The position numbers and the translations under genes are program-made. Below, piece after piece: positions 1 through 7,632 of a stretch of DNA of 64,000 bases (position 1 is the first letter of the stretch; each line of letters opens with the position of its first letter). This stretch comes from UBA2199 sp964628035 (lineage in GTDB: Bacteria > Acidobacteriota > Aminicenantia > UBA2199): assembly GCA_964628035.1 (NCBI GenBank), contig CAZVPI010000002.1, positions 62,001 through 126,000 of the forward strand, written 5' to 3'. The notes below the pieces were generated by a model, which searched no databases, was not told the DNA's origin, and worked only from the letters and a program-made list of their open reading frames with translations.

Positions 1-122
1 AACAGCACGACGCCGCCGACGAGGCCGGCCTCGACGGCGCGCAGGATGGCGGAGCGCGGGCCGGCCTGCAGGCCGCGGAAGCCGACCATCAGCAGCTGGC
101 CGACCTTCTCGCGCAGGGTCAC
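1..122 (-). CDS. Glycoside hydrolase family 3, NagZ-like beta-N-acetylhexosaminidase (5' part only)
   Basis: Only the first 40 codons lie in the window; the gene runs off the left edge. Starting at a GTG on the minus strand the product reads VTLREKVGQLLMVGFRG and later GLVGGVVLF. That is the usual opening of GH3 beta-N-acetylhexosaminidases (NagZ), which remove GlcNAc from muropeptides during peptidoglycan recycling. The GTG lies 4 nt after the kbl stop codon, so it is probably the third gene of the acp-kbl transcript. Catalytic residues are outside the window, so the exact GH3 specificity is open. Confidence 0.6.
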   Translation of the reverse strand, partial: MTLREKVGQLLMVGFRGLQAGPRSAILRAVEAGLVGGVVL

Positions 123-126
123 CGCG

Positions 127-1374
127 TCACAGGCCGTAGCGGTCGATGATCTCCTGCTTCGTCTTGTGCAGGATCTCGAATTTCCGCCCCACCTTGGTGA
201 AGGCGGCCAGGGCCTTCTCCAGGTGGTGCGTCTTGTGGGCGGCCGAAAGCTGGGTGCGGATGCGCGCCTGCCCCTTGGGCACCACCGGGAAGAAGAAGCC
301 CACGGCGTAAATGCCCTCCTGGTAAAGCTCGCGGGCGAAATCCTGGGACAGCTTGGCGTTGAAGAGCATCACCGGCACGATCGGCGTCTCGCCCTCCTTG
401 ATGATCAGGCCGGCCTCGGTCAGCCCCCGGCGCCAGAAGGCGGTGTTGCGCTCCAGCTTGTCGCGGCGCTCGGTGGTGCGCGAGATGATGTCCAGGACGG
501 CGTTGGCCCCCGAAACAACCACCGGCGGGATGGTGTTGGAGAAGAGGTAGGGGCGGGCCTTCTGGCGGCACATCTCGACCAGTTCGCGGCGGCCGGAAAC
601 GCAGCCGCCGGAGGCTCCGCCCAGGGCCTTGCCCAGGGTGGTGGTGATGAGGTCGATCCGCCCCACCACGCCGCAGTGCTCGTGGGTGCCGCGGCCGGTC
701 TTGCCGATGAATCCCGAGGCGTGCGAGTCGTCGACGAAGACCAGGGCGTCGTACGTTTCGGCCAGGGCCACGATGCGGTCCAGCTTGGCCAGGTCGCCGT
801 CCATGGAGAAGGCGCCGTCGGTGATGATCACCTTGACGCGGGCGTCCTTGTGCAGCCGCAGCTTCTCCTCCAGGTGCCCCATGTCGGAATGCTTGAAGGT
901 GTCCTGCTGCGCCTTGCACAGGCGCATGCCGTCGACGATCGAGGCGTGCACGAGGCGGTCGGAGATCATCACGTCCTGCTCGCCGAGGACGGCCTCGAAG
1001 ACGCCGGCGTTGGCGTCCATGCAGGAGGGGAAGAGAATGGTGTCCTCGGTGCCCAGGAACGTCGTCAGCTTGGCCTCCAGCTCCTTGTGGATGTCCTGCG
1101 TGCCGCAGATGAAGCGCACCGAGGACATGCCGTAGCCGCGATGGTCGAGCCCGCGGCGCGCCGCCTCGACGACCTCGGGGTGGGAGGAGAGCCCGAGGTA
1201 GTTGTTGGCGCACATGTTGATCACGTGCCGGCTCTCGGCGCCGGCCGGGAACTGCACCTCGATCTCCGAGTCCTGGGGGGCGCAGATGATGCGCTCCTCC
1301 TTGAAGATGCCCGCCGAGCGGATATCGCCCAGCTCTTTCTGGTAAATGGCGCGGATGCCGTCGCTGAAAGCCAT
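127..1374 (-). CDS. kbl: Glycine C-acetyltransferase (2-amino-3-ketobutyrate CoA ligase)
   Basis: A 415-aa PLP-dependent alpha-oxoamine synthase, the normal length for KBL. KBL interconverts glycine plus acetyl-CoA and 2-amino-3-ketobutyrate in threonine catabolism. Family motifs are clear: FKEERII near residue 25, CANNYLGL at 55-62, SVRFICGTQD at 85-94, DDSHASGF at 215-222 and the PLP-lysine motif TLGKALGG with Lys249. The C-terminal GFFFPVVPKGQARIRTQ stretch is typical of KBL rather than of BioF or serine palmitoyltransferase. No threonine dehydrogenase (tdh), its usual partner, is next to it. Instead an acyl carrier protein gene ends 7 nt upstream, which leaves open an acyl-ACP substrate. 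Cytoplasmic. Confidence 0.88.
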   Translation of the reverse strand: MAFSDGIRAIYQKELGDIRSAGIFKEERIICAPQDSEIEVQFPAGAESRHVINMCANNYLGLSSHPEVVEAARRGLDHRGYGMSSVRFICGTQDIHKELEAKLTTFLGTEDTILFPSCMDANAGVFEAVLGEQDVMISDRLVHASIVDGMRLCKAQQDTFKHSDMGHLEEKLRLHKDARVKVIITDGAFSMDGDLAKLDRIVALAETYDALVFVDDSHASGFIGKTGRGTHEHCGVVGRIDLITTTLGKALGGASGGCVSGRRELVEMCRQKARPYLFSNTIPPVVVSGANAVLDIISRTTERRDKLERNTAFWRRGLTEAGLIIKEGETPIVPVMLFNAKLSQDFARELYQEGIYAVGFFFPVVPKGQARIRTQLSAAHKTHHLEKALAAFTKVGRKFEILHKTKQEIIDRYGL

Positions 1375-1381
1375 GCTGCGC

Positions 1382-1633
1382 CTACTTCACGTTGAATTCC
1401 GCGAGGAGCTTGAGCAGGTTGTCCACCGAGTCGAAGGCCTCGGGGGTGGCCTTGGCGTCGGGAATCTGGATGGCGTACTTCGTCTCCAGGAAGCGCTTGA
1501 GCGAGACCATGGAGAAGGAATCGACGATGCCGCCCGAGATCAGCGGCGTGTCATAGGTGATCTCGCGGTCGTCGTCCTCCTCCAGGTACTCCTTCTTCAC
1601 GTAATCGAGAATGACGTCTTTCAGTTCGGCCAT
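1382..1633 (-). CDS. Acyl carrier protein
   Basis: An 83-aa acidic, helical protein with the phosphopantetheine attachment motif GGIVDSFSMV; Ser39 is the predicted modified serine. ACPs carry acyl chains as thioesters for fatty-acid, polyketide or aminoacyl chemistry. The sequence is not the canonical FabF-linked AcpP (the motif is VDSF rather than GADSLD), so it is probably a dedicated ACP for a neighbouring enzyme. It is the first gene before kbl on the same strand, 7 nt apart, with a strong Shine-Dalgarno AAGGAG before its ATG. Its substrate cannot be read from the sequence. Confidence 0.85.
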   Translation of the reverse strand: MAELKDVILDYVKKEYLEEDDDREITYDTPLISGGIVDSFSMVSLKRFLETKYAIQIPDAKATPEAFDSVDNLLKLLAEFNVK

Positions 1634-1659
1634 GGTGCTCTCCTTATTGGATTGTCAAA

Positions 1660-1674
1660 GGTTGTATTACAACC
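1660..1674. promoter_or_regulatory. Palindromic operator candidate over the acp-kbl -10 box
   Basis: GGTTGTATTACAACC is a perfect inverted repeat with 7-bp arms around one central base. It covers the whole predicted -10 element of the acp promoter, the classic place for a repressor site. No regulator gene is adjacent, so the cognate factor is unknown. Confidence 0.45.
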
Positions 1675-1693
1675 AAAAGGGGGACGATGTCAA
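1666..1693 (-). promoter_or_regulatory. Sigma-70 promoter for acp-kbl
   Basis: On the minus strand TTGACA (1693-1688) is followed after 16 bp by TGTAAT (1671-1666). The predicted start of transcription is near 1659, giving a leader of about 25 nt that carries the AAGGAG ribosome-binding site of the ACP gene. Confidence 0.6.
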
Positions 1694-1897
1694 TAGAGCC
1701 CGGGGACAGAGCTCGGCGCCAGGGGGAGGTACGCATGGGGAAAAAGGTGTAAGAAAAAAGGCAAAAAAGTAAAAGGAAAAAGTGAAGAACAGAGATCGTT
1801 CCCGTGCTCGCTGCTAGCAATACCGCCACCCCTATCACTTCCTGGATCGCCGAGTTTCTTGCTGACACCGACTCCAACACGAAGAAATCCTGCCGCC

Positions 1898-1926
1898 TTG
1901 ACAATCGGGCCGCCTCCTGTCACAAT
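1898..1926 (+). promoter_or_regulatory. Promoter candidate for the surface-glycan cluster
   Basis: TTGACA at 1898-1903 is followed after 17 bp by CACAAT at 1921-1926. The -35 is perfect and the -10 weak. It lies about 100 bp upstream of the ABC permease start and is the best promoter in the gap. Confidence 0.45.
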
Positions 1927-2027
1927 ATGCGTACAGGGCCGATATTGGTCGAGAACCTGAATTCCTGTCAGCCGTGCCAAATGGGGAGCGGCGGCAGCCT
2001 AGGCGGCGCCCGCGGCCGGGGCCAGGG

Positions 2028-2837
2028 ATGAGCCTCTTCCGAGCGGGACGGGGTTTTGCCGGCTCCCTGTGGAGCCTGCGCCGGACCATCTGGGAACTGG
2101 CCCGGCGCGACTTCATCAACCAGCACAGCGGCACGATCCTGGGGGTGTTCTGGAATTACGTCCAGCCGCTGACCTACGCCCTGCTGGTGAGCATCGTGTT
2201 CTCGCTGGGCCTGCGCCACAACCCCGGCCGGGATGTCCCCTATCTGCCTTTCCTGATCTCAGGCATGATGGCGTGGCTCTTCTTTTCCACGGCCCTGGGC
2301 AGCCTGAGCGGCAGCATACGCGCCTACTCGTTCCTGGTGCGCAAGGGCAACTTCAATCTCGCCATCCTGCCGCTGGGAAAACTGTTCAGCCTGATGGCCC
2401 CGCACCTGGGCATGATCGTCGCCGTGCAGATCATCTGCTGGTTGAACGGCTTCCCCCCCAGCCTGTATTCCCTGCAGGTTTTCTATTATCTGGCGGCCAT
2501 GTCGTGCCTGCTGCTGGGCCTGGGCTGGATCACCTCCTCGACGAGCCTCTTCATCGAGGACATCCAGAACGTGGTGGGCGTGATCATCCAGTTCGGCTTC
2601 TGGTTCACGCCGATAATCTGGAACATCCGGCTGATCCCCCCCTCCTACCGCTGGATCATCAATCTGAACCCCGCCTATTATTTCGTGAATGGCTACCGGA
2701 ACTGCTTCGTGTACCGGGTGCCCTTCTGGGAAAGGCCCCATGTGGCGCTGTATTACTGGCTGTTCACGCTGACGGTCCTCATCGTGGGCGCGGTCATCTT
2801 CCGCCGCCTGAAGCCGCATTTCGGCGAGGTCCTGTAG
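2028..2837 (+). CDS. ABC-2 type polysaccharide export permease (Wzm/TagG family)
   Basis: The inner-membrane half of an ABC transporter that moves lipid-linked polysaccharide across the cytoplasmic membrane. From the ATG at 2028 (preceded by CAGGG) it is 269 aa, the normal size. A soluble N-terminal stretch with WELARRDF is followed by about six hydrophobic helices and a short C-terminal tail ending RRLKPHFGEVL. Motifs such as LGVFWNYVQPL near the N-terminus and NPAYYFVNGYR near residue 220 are typical of O-antigen/capsule permeases. An in-frame GTG at 1974 would add 18 Arg/Pro-rich residues and looks less likely. The ATPase gene starts at the very next base after the stop. Confidence 0.9.
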   Translation: MSLFRAGRGFAGSLWSLRRTIWELARRDFINQHSGTILGVFWNYVQPLTYALLVSIVFSLGLRHNPGRDVPYLPFLISGMMAWLFFSTALGSLSGSIRAYSFLVRKGNFNLAILPLGKLFSLMAPHLGMIVAVQIICWLNGFPPSLYSLQVFYYLAAMSCLLLGLGWITSSTSLFIEDIQNVVGVIIQFGFWFTPIIWNIRLIPPSYRWIINLNPAYYFVNGYRNCFVYRVPFWERPHVALYYWLFTLTVLIVGAVIFRRLKPHFGEVL

Positions 2838-4196
2838 ATGCCGGGTCCAAGAGCGGTCATCCGCCTGGAGAACGTCAGCAAGTTCTACAAGCTGTACGAC
2901 TCGAAGCGCGACCGCATGCGCGAGGCCTTCGACCTGCGGCGGCGCAAGCGCCACCGCGAGTTTTACGCCCTGCGCGGCATCGATCTCGAAGTCCGGCAGG
3001 GGGAGATCCTGGGGGTCGTCGGCCGCAACGGCGCCGGCAAGTCGACCCTGCTGAAGATCCTGTCGGGGGTGATCCAGGCCAACGCCGGCCGCGTCGAGGT
3101 CAACGGCCGCGTGTCGGCGCTGCTCGAGCTCGGGGCGGGGCTGAACCCAAACCTCGACGGCATCCAGAACATCTATTTCGGCGGCATCATGATGGGCTTT
3201 TCTCGCGAGCAGATGAAGGAGAAACTGGACGAGATCGTGTCCTTCGCCGACATCGGCGAGTTCATCCGCCAGCCGCTGCGCACCTATTCCACGGGCATGC
3301 GCGCGCGCCTGGGTTTCGCCCTGGCGGTCAACGTCGACCCGGAAATCCTGATCATCGACGAGGTGCTGTCGGTCGGCGACGAGCTGTTCAAGCGCAAGTG
3401 CTTCGCCAAGATGGAAGCGATCATGGGCGCCGGCTGCACGGTCATCTACGTGTCGCACAACCACAACACGGTCAACGCCATCTGCCAGCGCGCGGTACTC
3501 CTGGACGGCGGCGAGCTCATCCTCAACGGCCCGCCCAAGACGGTCACCATGCAGTACCTGCGCCTGCTGAACGCCTTGCCCGAGGCCCGGGCCGCCGTGC
3601 GCCGGGAGGTCCTCGCCCTGGACCGCGACGCGGAGCGCAAGCTCGCCCAGGCGCGCGGCGGCGAGGCGCCCAAGGCGAAGGACGCCCTGGAGCGGGAGCC
3701 GGTCTCGGGGCTGGTCCCCTTCTTCGTCCCCGGACTCACTCCCCGCAGCACGGTGGTCCAGCGCAACCACGAGGTCTCCCTCGAGGAGCTTCAGCTGCAG
3801 ACCCCGGCCGGCGACCCGGTGAACGTGCTGGTGATGGGAGAGGAGTACCACCTCTTTTTCAGGATGCGGTTCGGCCTGGACGCGGCCGGAGTCAGCTTCG
3901 GAGTGGCCATCAAGACGGAGAAGGGTGTCAAGCTGTGCAACGCCAACCTGACCGGGGACTGCATTCCGCTGATCCCGTCGGGCAAGCAGGCGACCGTGCA
4001 TTTCTTCTTCACCTGCAACCTGATGCCGGGGACCTATTTCGTCACGCTCAACGCCGCCGCCGATTTCTGCGGCGAACGGATCGTCCTGATCCAGGTCCAG
4101 GATGCCCTGGTGTTCAAGGTGCAGACCGACAAGAAAACCGCGAACATCGGGGGACTGGCCTACTGCAACCAGTCGCTGGAGGCCAAGATCACCTGA
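2838..4196 (+). CDS. ABC polysaccharide exporter ATPase with C-terminal glycan-recognition domain (Wzt-like)
   Basis: A 452-aa ATPase partner of the preceding permease. Walker A GRNGAGKST is at 62-70, the signature YSTGM at 150-154, Walker B ILIIDE at 170-175 and the switch His at 207 in IYVSHNHN. Residues beyond about 300 form an extra beta-rich domain (LEELQLQTPAGDPVNV onward) matching the Wzt C-terminal fold. In E. coli O9a and related systems that domain binds the modified non-reducing end of the finished O-polysaccharide and so licenses export. Here it suggests the exported glycan carries a specific terminal modification, plausibly sulfate or methyl given the neighbours. The start codon directly abuts the permease stop. 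Confidence 0.9.
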   Translation: MPGPRAVIRLENVSKFYKLYDSKRDRMREAFDLRRRKRHREFYALRGIDLEVRQGEILGVVGRNGAGKSTLLKILSGVIQANAGRVEVNGRVSALLELGAGLNPNLDGIQNIYFGGIMMGFSREQMKEKLDEIVSFADIGEFIRQPLRTYSTGMRARLGFALAVNVDPEILIIDEVLSVGDELFKRKCFAKMEAIMGAGCTVIYVSHNHNTVNAICQRAVLLDGGELILNGPPKTVTMQYLRLLNALPEARAAVRREVLALDRDAERKLAQARGGEAPKAKDALEREPVSGLVPFFVPGLTPRSTVVQRNHEVSLEELQLQTPAGDPVNVLVMGEEYHLFFRMRFGLDAAGVSFGVAIKTEKGVKLCNANLTGDCIPLIPSGKQATVHFFFTCNLMPGTYFVTLNAAADFCGERIVLIQVQDALVFKVQTDKKTANIGGLAYCNQSLEAKIT

Positions 4197-4197
4197 G

Positions 4198-4220
4198 GCG
4201 CGGCCCCATGAAGGCCGCGC
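4198..4220 (+). other. GC-rich hairpin after the ABC exporter genes
   Basis: GCGCGGCC (4198-4205), a 7-nt loop and GGCCGCGC (4213-4220) form a perfect 8-bp stem just after the wzt-like stop. No T-tract follows, so it is not a canonical terminator. It could stabilise or process the exporter part of a long polycistronic mRNA. Confidence 0.35.
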
Positions 4221-4229
4221 TCATCCGTC

Positions 4230-5006
4230 ATGACCGTATTTGAAAAACCACTCCTTTTCATCACCGGCGCTCCCCGGTCGGGGACCTCGCTGTTGGCCAA
4301 GGTCCTGGACGCGCACCCGGACATGGCCATCCTGATGGAGAACATCTTCGGAAACCGCCGCAGGCATTGGCAGCGCCCCGGCTTCTGGGATTCGCCCGAG
4401 CGCCTCGGCCGGGAGGTGGAAAAGGCCTACGCCGGCCTCTCCGAGCCCATCCTCGGCAACAAGGTGGCCACTCCGGACGTCTGGGACGCAGACGACATCG
4501 TCCGCTTCTGCCGCCTGTTCATGGAGTTCCGCATCGTTTTCATCGTCCGCGACCCGGCCCAGGTGGCCCTCTCGCGCAAGCGCCGGGAAGCCGAGGATTT
4601 CTTCCTGGAGTTCAATGCCGAAGCCAGGAAGAATGTGCTGATCGATTTCCGCAGCCGCTTCCACGCCTATGTCTCGTCCTGGCGCCAGAGCGTCGAGACC
4701 TACTGGCGGCTGCGGGACGGATTCCAAGACCGGGTGCAGCTGGTTTATTATGAGGATCTGTGCGCAGAGTTCGAACCCCAGGTGCGCGGGTTGTTGGACC
4801 GCCTGGGCATCCCCTTCGACCCCCAGCTCCTGACCTGGCACGAGCGGCCCCACCACGACGCCCGGGGGAAGCTGGTCCGCGACTTGAAATACCCCGATGC
4901 CGCGGCGGCCCCGCGCAGCGATCTCCAGCCTCTCCCGGAGGAGCTGCAGGACGCTCTGGCGCGCATTCCCTTCCAGTACGCCCTGTGGCGGCAGAGGAGA
5001 CTGTGA
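4230..5006 (+). CDS. Sulfotransferase family protein
   Basis: A 258-aa soluble protein of the PAPS-dependent sulfotransferase superfamily, which transfers sulfuryl groups from PAPS to sugar hydroxyls or amines. The 5'-phosphosulfate loop reads TGAPRSGTSLL at residues 12-22. The 3'-phosphate-binding strand-helix reads FIVRDPAQVALSRKRR at about 105-120. The C-terminal part carries the expected YYEDL element. It is the first modifying enzyme after the ABC exporter. The acceptor cannot be predicted. Confidence 0.82.
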   Translation: MTVFEKPLLFITGAPRSGTSLLAKVLDAHPDMAILMENIFGNRRRHWQRPGFWDSPERLGREVEKAYAGLSEPILGNKVATPDVWDADDIVRFCRLFMEFRIVFIVRDPAQVALSRKRREAEDFFLEFNAEARKNVLIDFRSRFHAYVSSWRQSVETYWRLRDGFQDRVQLVYYEDLCAEFEPQVRGLLDRLGIPFDPQLLTWHERPHHDARGKLVRDLKYPDAAAAPRSDLQPLPEELQDALARIPFQYALWRQRRL

Positions 5007-5043
5007 GCGCGGGACGGCCGCGGCCACAAGGAAAACGCCGGCC

Positions 5044-6057
5044 ATGAAGCAGTTCATCGTGATCACCACCATCCATCCGAAGTCCGAGGCCATACGCGCC
5101 TGGGAACACAAGGAGGGCTGGCAGTTGGTGCTGGTCGGGGACAAGAAGAGCGTCCCCCTTTCAGGCTCGGCGGCCACGACGTTCCTCTCCCTGGAGGAGC
5201 AGCGGCGGCTGCCGTTCCGCCTGGCCCGGCGCTGCCCGCTCAACCACTATTCGCGGAAGAACATCGGCTATTTGTACGCCCTGGCCCAGGGGGCGCACGT
5301 GCTCTGCGACACGGACGATGACAACATCCCCCTGGAGCGCTGGGCCGCTCCGCCCTTCGCCTGCCGGCGGCGGCTGCGTGCCGCCGCCAAGTTCGTCAAC
5401 ATCTACCGGCCGTTCACCGCCGAGCCGGTCTGGCCCCGGGGGTTTCCGCCCGACGAGATCCTTCGCAGCCGCTCCGCGACGCTGGCCATGAGCGAGGGGG
5501 AAAAAGCGGACATTGCCGTCTGGCAAGGCCTGTCCGACGACGAGCCGGACGTGGACGCCCTCTTCCGGCTGGTCCTGAACCGGCGCATCCGTTTCACGGC
5601 CGGGAAGTCCTTCTACCTGGCGCCGGGGCAGTTCACCCCGGTCAATTCGCAGAATTCACTCTGGCAGCGTCGCGCCTTTCCGTACCTGTACCTGCCCGCC
5701 ACGGTCAGCTTCCGCTTCACCGACATCCTGCGCGGGTACATCGCCCAACGGCTGCTCTGGCAGGACGGCCTGCATGTCGGCGTCACCCAGGCGACCGTGC
5801 GCCAACGCCGCAATCCCCACGACATCATGGCCGATTTCGCCGATGAAATGCCGGTCTACCTGCAGGTGAAGAAAATGGTGGAACGGATCGAGTCGGTGCC
5901 CCTGGGCGCCGACCCCTGGGAAAACCTGTTCGCCCTGTACGAAAGCCTGGTCGCCGCCGGGTTCGTCGCCCGCAGGGAGATGGGGCTGCTGGCGCTGTGG
6001 CGCGAGGCGTTTTTGCAGCTGGAGGGACAACGCCGATGGACAAAACGGAATTCCTGA
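5044..6057 (+). CDS. STELLO-type glycosyltransferase-like protein
   Basis: A 337-aa protein; the ATG at 5044 is chosen because homology begins at once with KQFIVITTIHPKSEAI. This opening, the SLEEQRRL segment, SRKNIGYLYALAQGA at 70-84 and the acidic DTDDDN at 89-94 match the STELLO glycosyltransferase family (DUF288). That family was first studied in plant Golgi and also occurs in nematodes and bacteria. DTDDDN is the likely metal/nucleotide-sugar site. The donor and acceptor are unknown. It overlaps the next gene by 22 nt, so the two are probably translationally coupled. Confidence 0.72.
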   Translation: MKQFIVITTIHPKSEAIRAWEHKEGWQLVLVGDKKSVPLSGSAATTFLSLEEQRRLPFRLARRCPLNHYSRKNIGYLYALAQGAHVLCDTDDDNIPLERWAAPPFACRRRLRAAAKFVNIYRPFTAEPVWPRGFPPDEILRSRSATLAMSEGEKADIAVWQGLSDDEPDVDALFRLVLNRRIRFTAGKSFYLAPGQFTPVNSQNSLWQRRAFPYLYLPATVSFRFTDILRGYIAQRLLWQDGLHVGVTQATVRQRRNPHDIMADFADEMPVYLQVKKMVERIESVPLGADPWENLFALYESLVAAGFVARREMGLLALWREAFLQLEGQRRWTKRNS

Positions 6058-6824
6058 CCCTGTTCGCCAGCTTTGAGAACCTCGACGTCGTGAGGCAGAC
6101 GCTGCCTTCCGTCGTGGCCGAGACGCTGCGCCACGACGCGCGGCTGATCGTCCACGATTCCAGCGTGAACGGCCGCGAGGAGAAGTGGGCCTATCTTCAG
6201 GAGCTGAACAAGAACCGAGATTTCTTCCTGATCCTGTCCGACAACCTGTCCATGGCCCATGCGCGCAACCTGTGCCTGCACCTGGGCCGCGAGCTCTACG
6301 CGCCCGACTTCATCTGCCTGCTGGAAGACGACCACGGGTTCCATCCCGGGCTGATCCCGGCCATGGTCCGGGCCATGAAAACGTATTACGGCAAGGTCTC
6401 GCCCAACGGCTTGCGCTACGGGCTGTTCACCGGCTGCGGCGCCCACAACGCGGCCCGGCGCGAGCTCCTGCAGGATGGCAACGCCTATCCGGCGGGGAGC
6501 CTCAGGGCGGAAGCGATGGGCCGGGCCAACAGCTGCTGCCGCTGCGCGCCGACGTCGCACTGGCTCGATGTCCTGAAGGGATACGACACCGACGAATACC
6601 TCATCTCCACGTTCCAGACCAAGAACATGAACCTGCGCAACTACCACAAGGGCTTCACGGCCATGATCGTGGCCAACGGGTCGCTGATGTTCTCGGTGGA
6701 GAACCAGGGGCGGGGATTCAGCGCCCGCTCCGCGGAGAAGCTGTGGGACGAGGAATTCGCGGCCAGCGACCCGCGCAGCCGCTTTGCCGGCAAGAAACCC
6801 GCCCCTGCGCGGGCCAAAGGCTGA
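6036..6824 (+). CDS. GT-A fold glycosyltransferase-like protein
   Basis: 262 aa from the ATG at 6036, which has GGAGGG upstream. The N-terminal half resembles family 2 glycosyltransferases: an alternating beta-alpha start (TLFASFENLDVVRQTL), a segment SMAHARNLCLHL and an acidic motif LLEDDHGF near residue 105 in the position of the DXD metal site. The rest is divergent, with a cysteine-rich ANSCCRCA patch near residue 165. It sits among sulfotransferases and other transferases and probably adds one sugar of the exported glycan. No membrane segment is evident. Confidence 0.6.
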   Translation: MDKTEFLTLFASFENLDVVRQTLPSVVAETLRHDARLIVHDSSVNGREEKWAYLQELNKNRDFFLILSDNLSMAHARNLCLHLGRELYAPDFICLLEDDHGFHPGLIPAMVRAMKTYYGKVSPNGLRYGLFTGCGAHNAARRELLQDGNAYPAGSLRAEAMGRANSCCRCAPTSHWLDVLKGYDTDEYLISTFQTKNMNLRNYHKGFTAMIVANGSLMFSVENQGRGFSARSAEKLWDEEFAASDPRSRFAGKKPAPARAKG

Positions 6825-6837
6825 CGCGGGCGAGACC

Positions 6838-7632
6838 ATGAGGAACTGCCTGATCCTGGGCGCGGGACGGAGCGGCACCAGCATGCTGGCCGGTTTGCTG
6901 CACCAGGCGGGCTACTATATGGGCGAAAAGCTGCACCAGCCGCGGGACTCGAACCCCAAGGGATTTTTCGAGTGGTACCGCATCAACCGCATCAACGAGG
7001 AACTCCTGGCCCCCTGTTGCCTCCGGTCGGGCAAGGCCCGGTTGTTCCGGGCCCTGCTGCGGCGGCGCACCGTCGATTGCCCGGGCCGCAGCCAGGGCTG
7101 GCTGCTGGCCCTGCCGCCGGGGGTCGAGCCCGGTCCGCCCGCGCCCGGCCTGGCCGAGGAAATGCGCGCCGCGCTGCAGCGCCGCCCGTACGCTTTCAAG
7201 GATCCGCGCTTCAGCTACACCCTGCCCGCCTGGGCCCCGCTGCTCGCCGCCGACACGGTGTTCCTGTGCGTTTTCCGCGATCCGTCTGTGACCGTGGCCA
7301 GCATGCTCAAGGAATGCCGCAGCCAGACCTATCTGGCCGACCTGTTCCTCACCCGCGGCGACGCCTTCCGGGTTTGGACCGCCATGTACCGCAACATCGT
7401 CGAGCGGCTGCTGCCGCGCTTCCGCAACCTGCACTTCGTCCACTACGAGCAGGTCCTGGACGGCAGCGCCAGAGCCGGGCTGGAACGCACCCTGCAATCC
7501 GAGCTGCCCTGGGATTTCCCCGATCCCAGGCTGGCGCGTTCGCGCAGCCGCCGCCGCGCCCCCAAGGCCGCCCGCGACCTGTACGACCGCCTGTGCCTCC
7601 TGGCCGGCTACGCTCCCGGCGGCGGCGCCTGA
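6838..7632 (+). CDS. Sulfotransferase family protein
   Basis: 264 aa from the ATG at 6838; a longer frame upstream is Pro/Arg-rich and not part of the domain. The P-loop-like PAPS motif GAGRSGTSMLAGLL begins at residue 8. SNPKGFFEWYRINRIN follows at about 40, and the 3'-phosphate motif CVFRDPSVTVASMLKE lies near 143. KDPRFSYTLP is another family landmark. It overlaps the next sulfotransferase by 1 nt. The acceptor is unknown. Confidence 0.82.
   Translation: MRNCLILGAGRSGTSMLAGLLHQAGYYMGEKLHQPRDSNPKGFFEWYRINRINEELLAPCCLRSGKARLFRALLRRRTVDCPGRSQGWLLALPPGVEPGPPAPGLAEEMRAALQRRPYAFKDPRFSYTLPAWAPLLAADTVFLCVFRDPSVTVASMLKECRSQTYLADLFLTRGDAFRVWTAMYRNIVERLLPRFRNLHFVHYEQVLDGSARAGLERTLQSELPWDFPDPRLARSRSRRRAPKAARDLYDRLCLLAGYAPGGGA

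Larger units (their letters stand above)
1634..2027. other. Intergenic region between divergent units (acp-kbl and the glycan cluster)
   Basis: This 394-bp stretch holds the divergent promoters for the acp-kbl unit and for the 27-kb glycan cluster, plus an A-rich patch (about 1739-1790) that contrasts with the GC-rich surroundings. Short open frames here lack recognisable content. I see no RNA gene, repeat or insertion sequence. Confidence 0.6.

Noticed and set aside
1974..2027. Upstream GTG start for the ABC permease
   Set aside because: It would add an Arg/Pro-rich 18-residue tail not typical of the family, while the ATG at 2028 has a plausible ribosome-binding site.
2069..4243. Plus-strand 724-codon frame spanning both ABC exporter genes
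   Set aside because: Runs out of frame across two well-supported genes and reads as Pro/Arg/Gly-rich shadow sequence.
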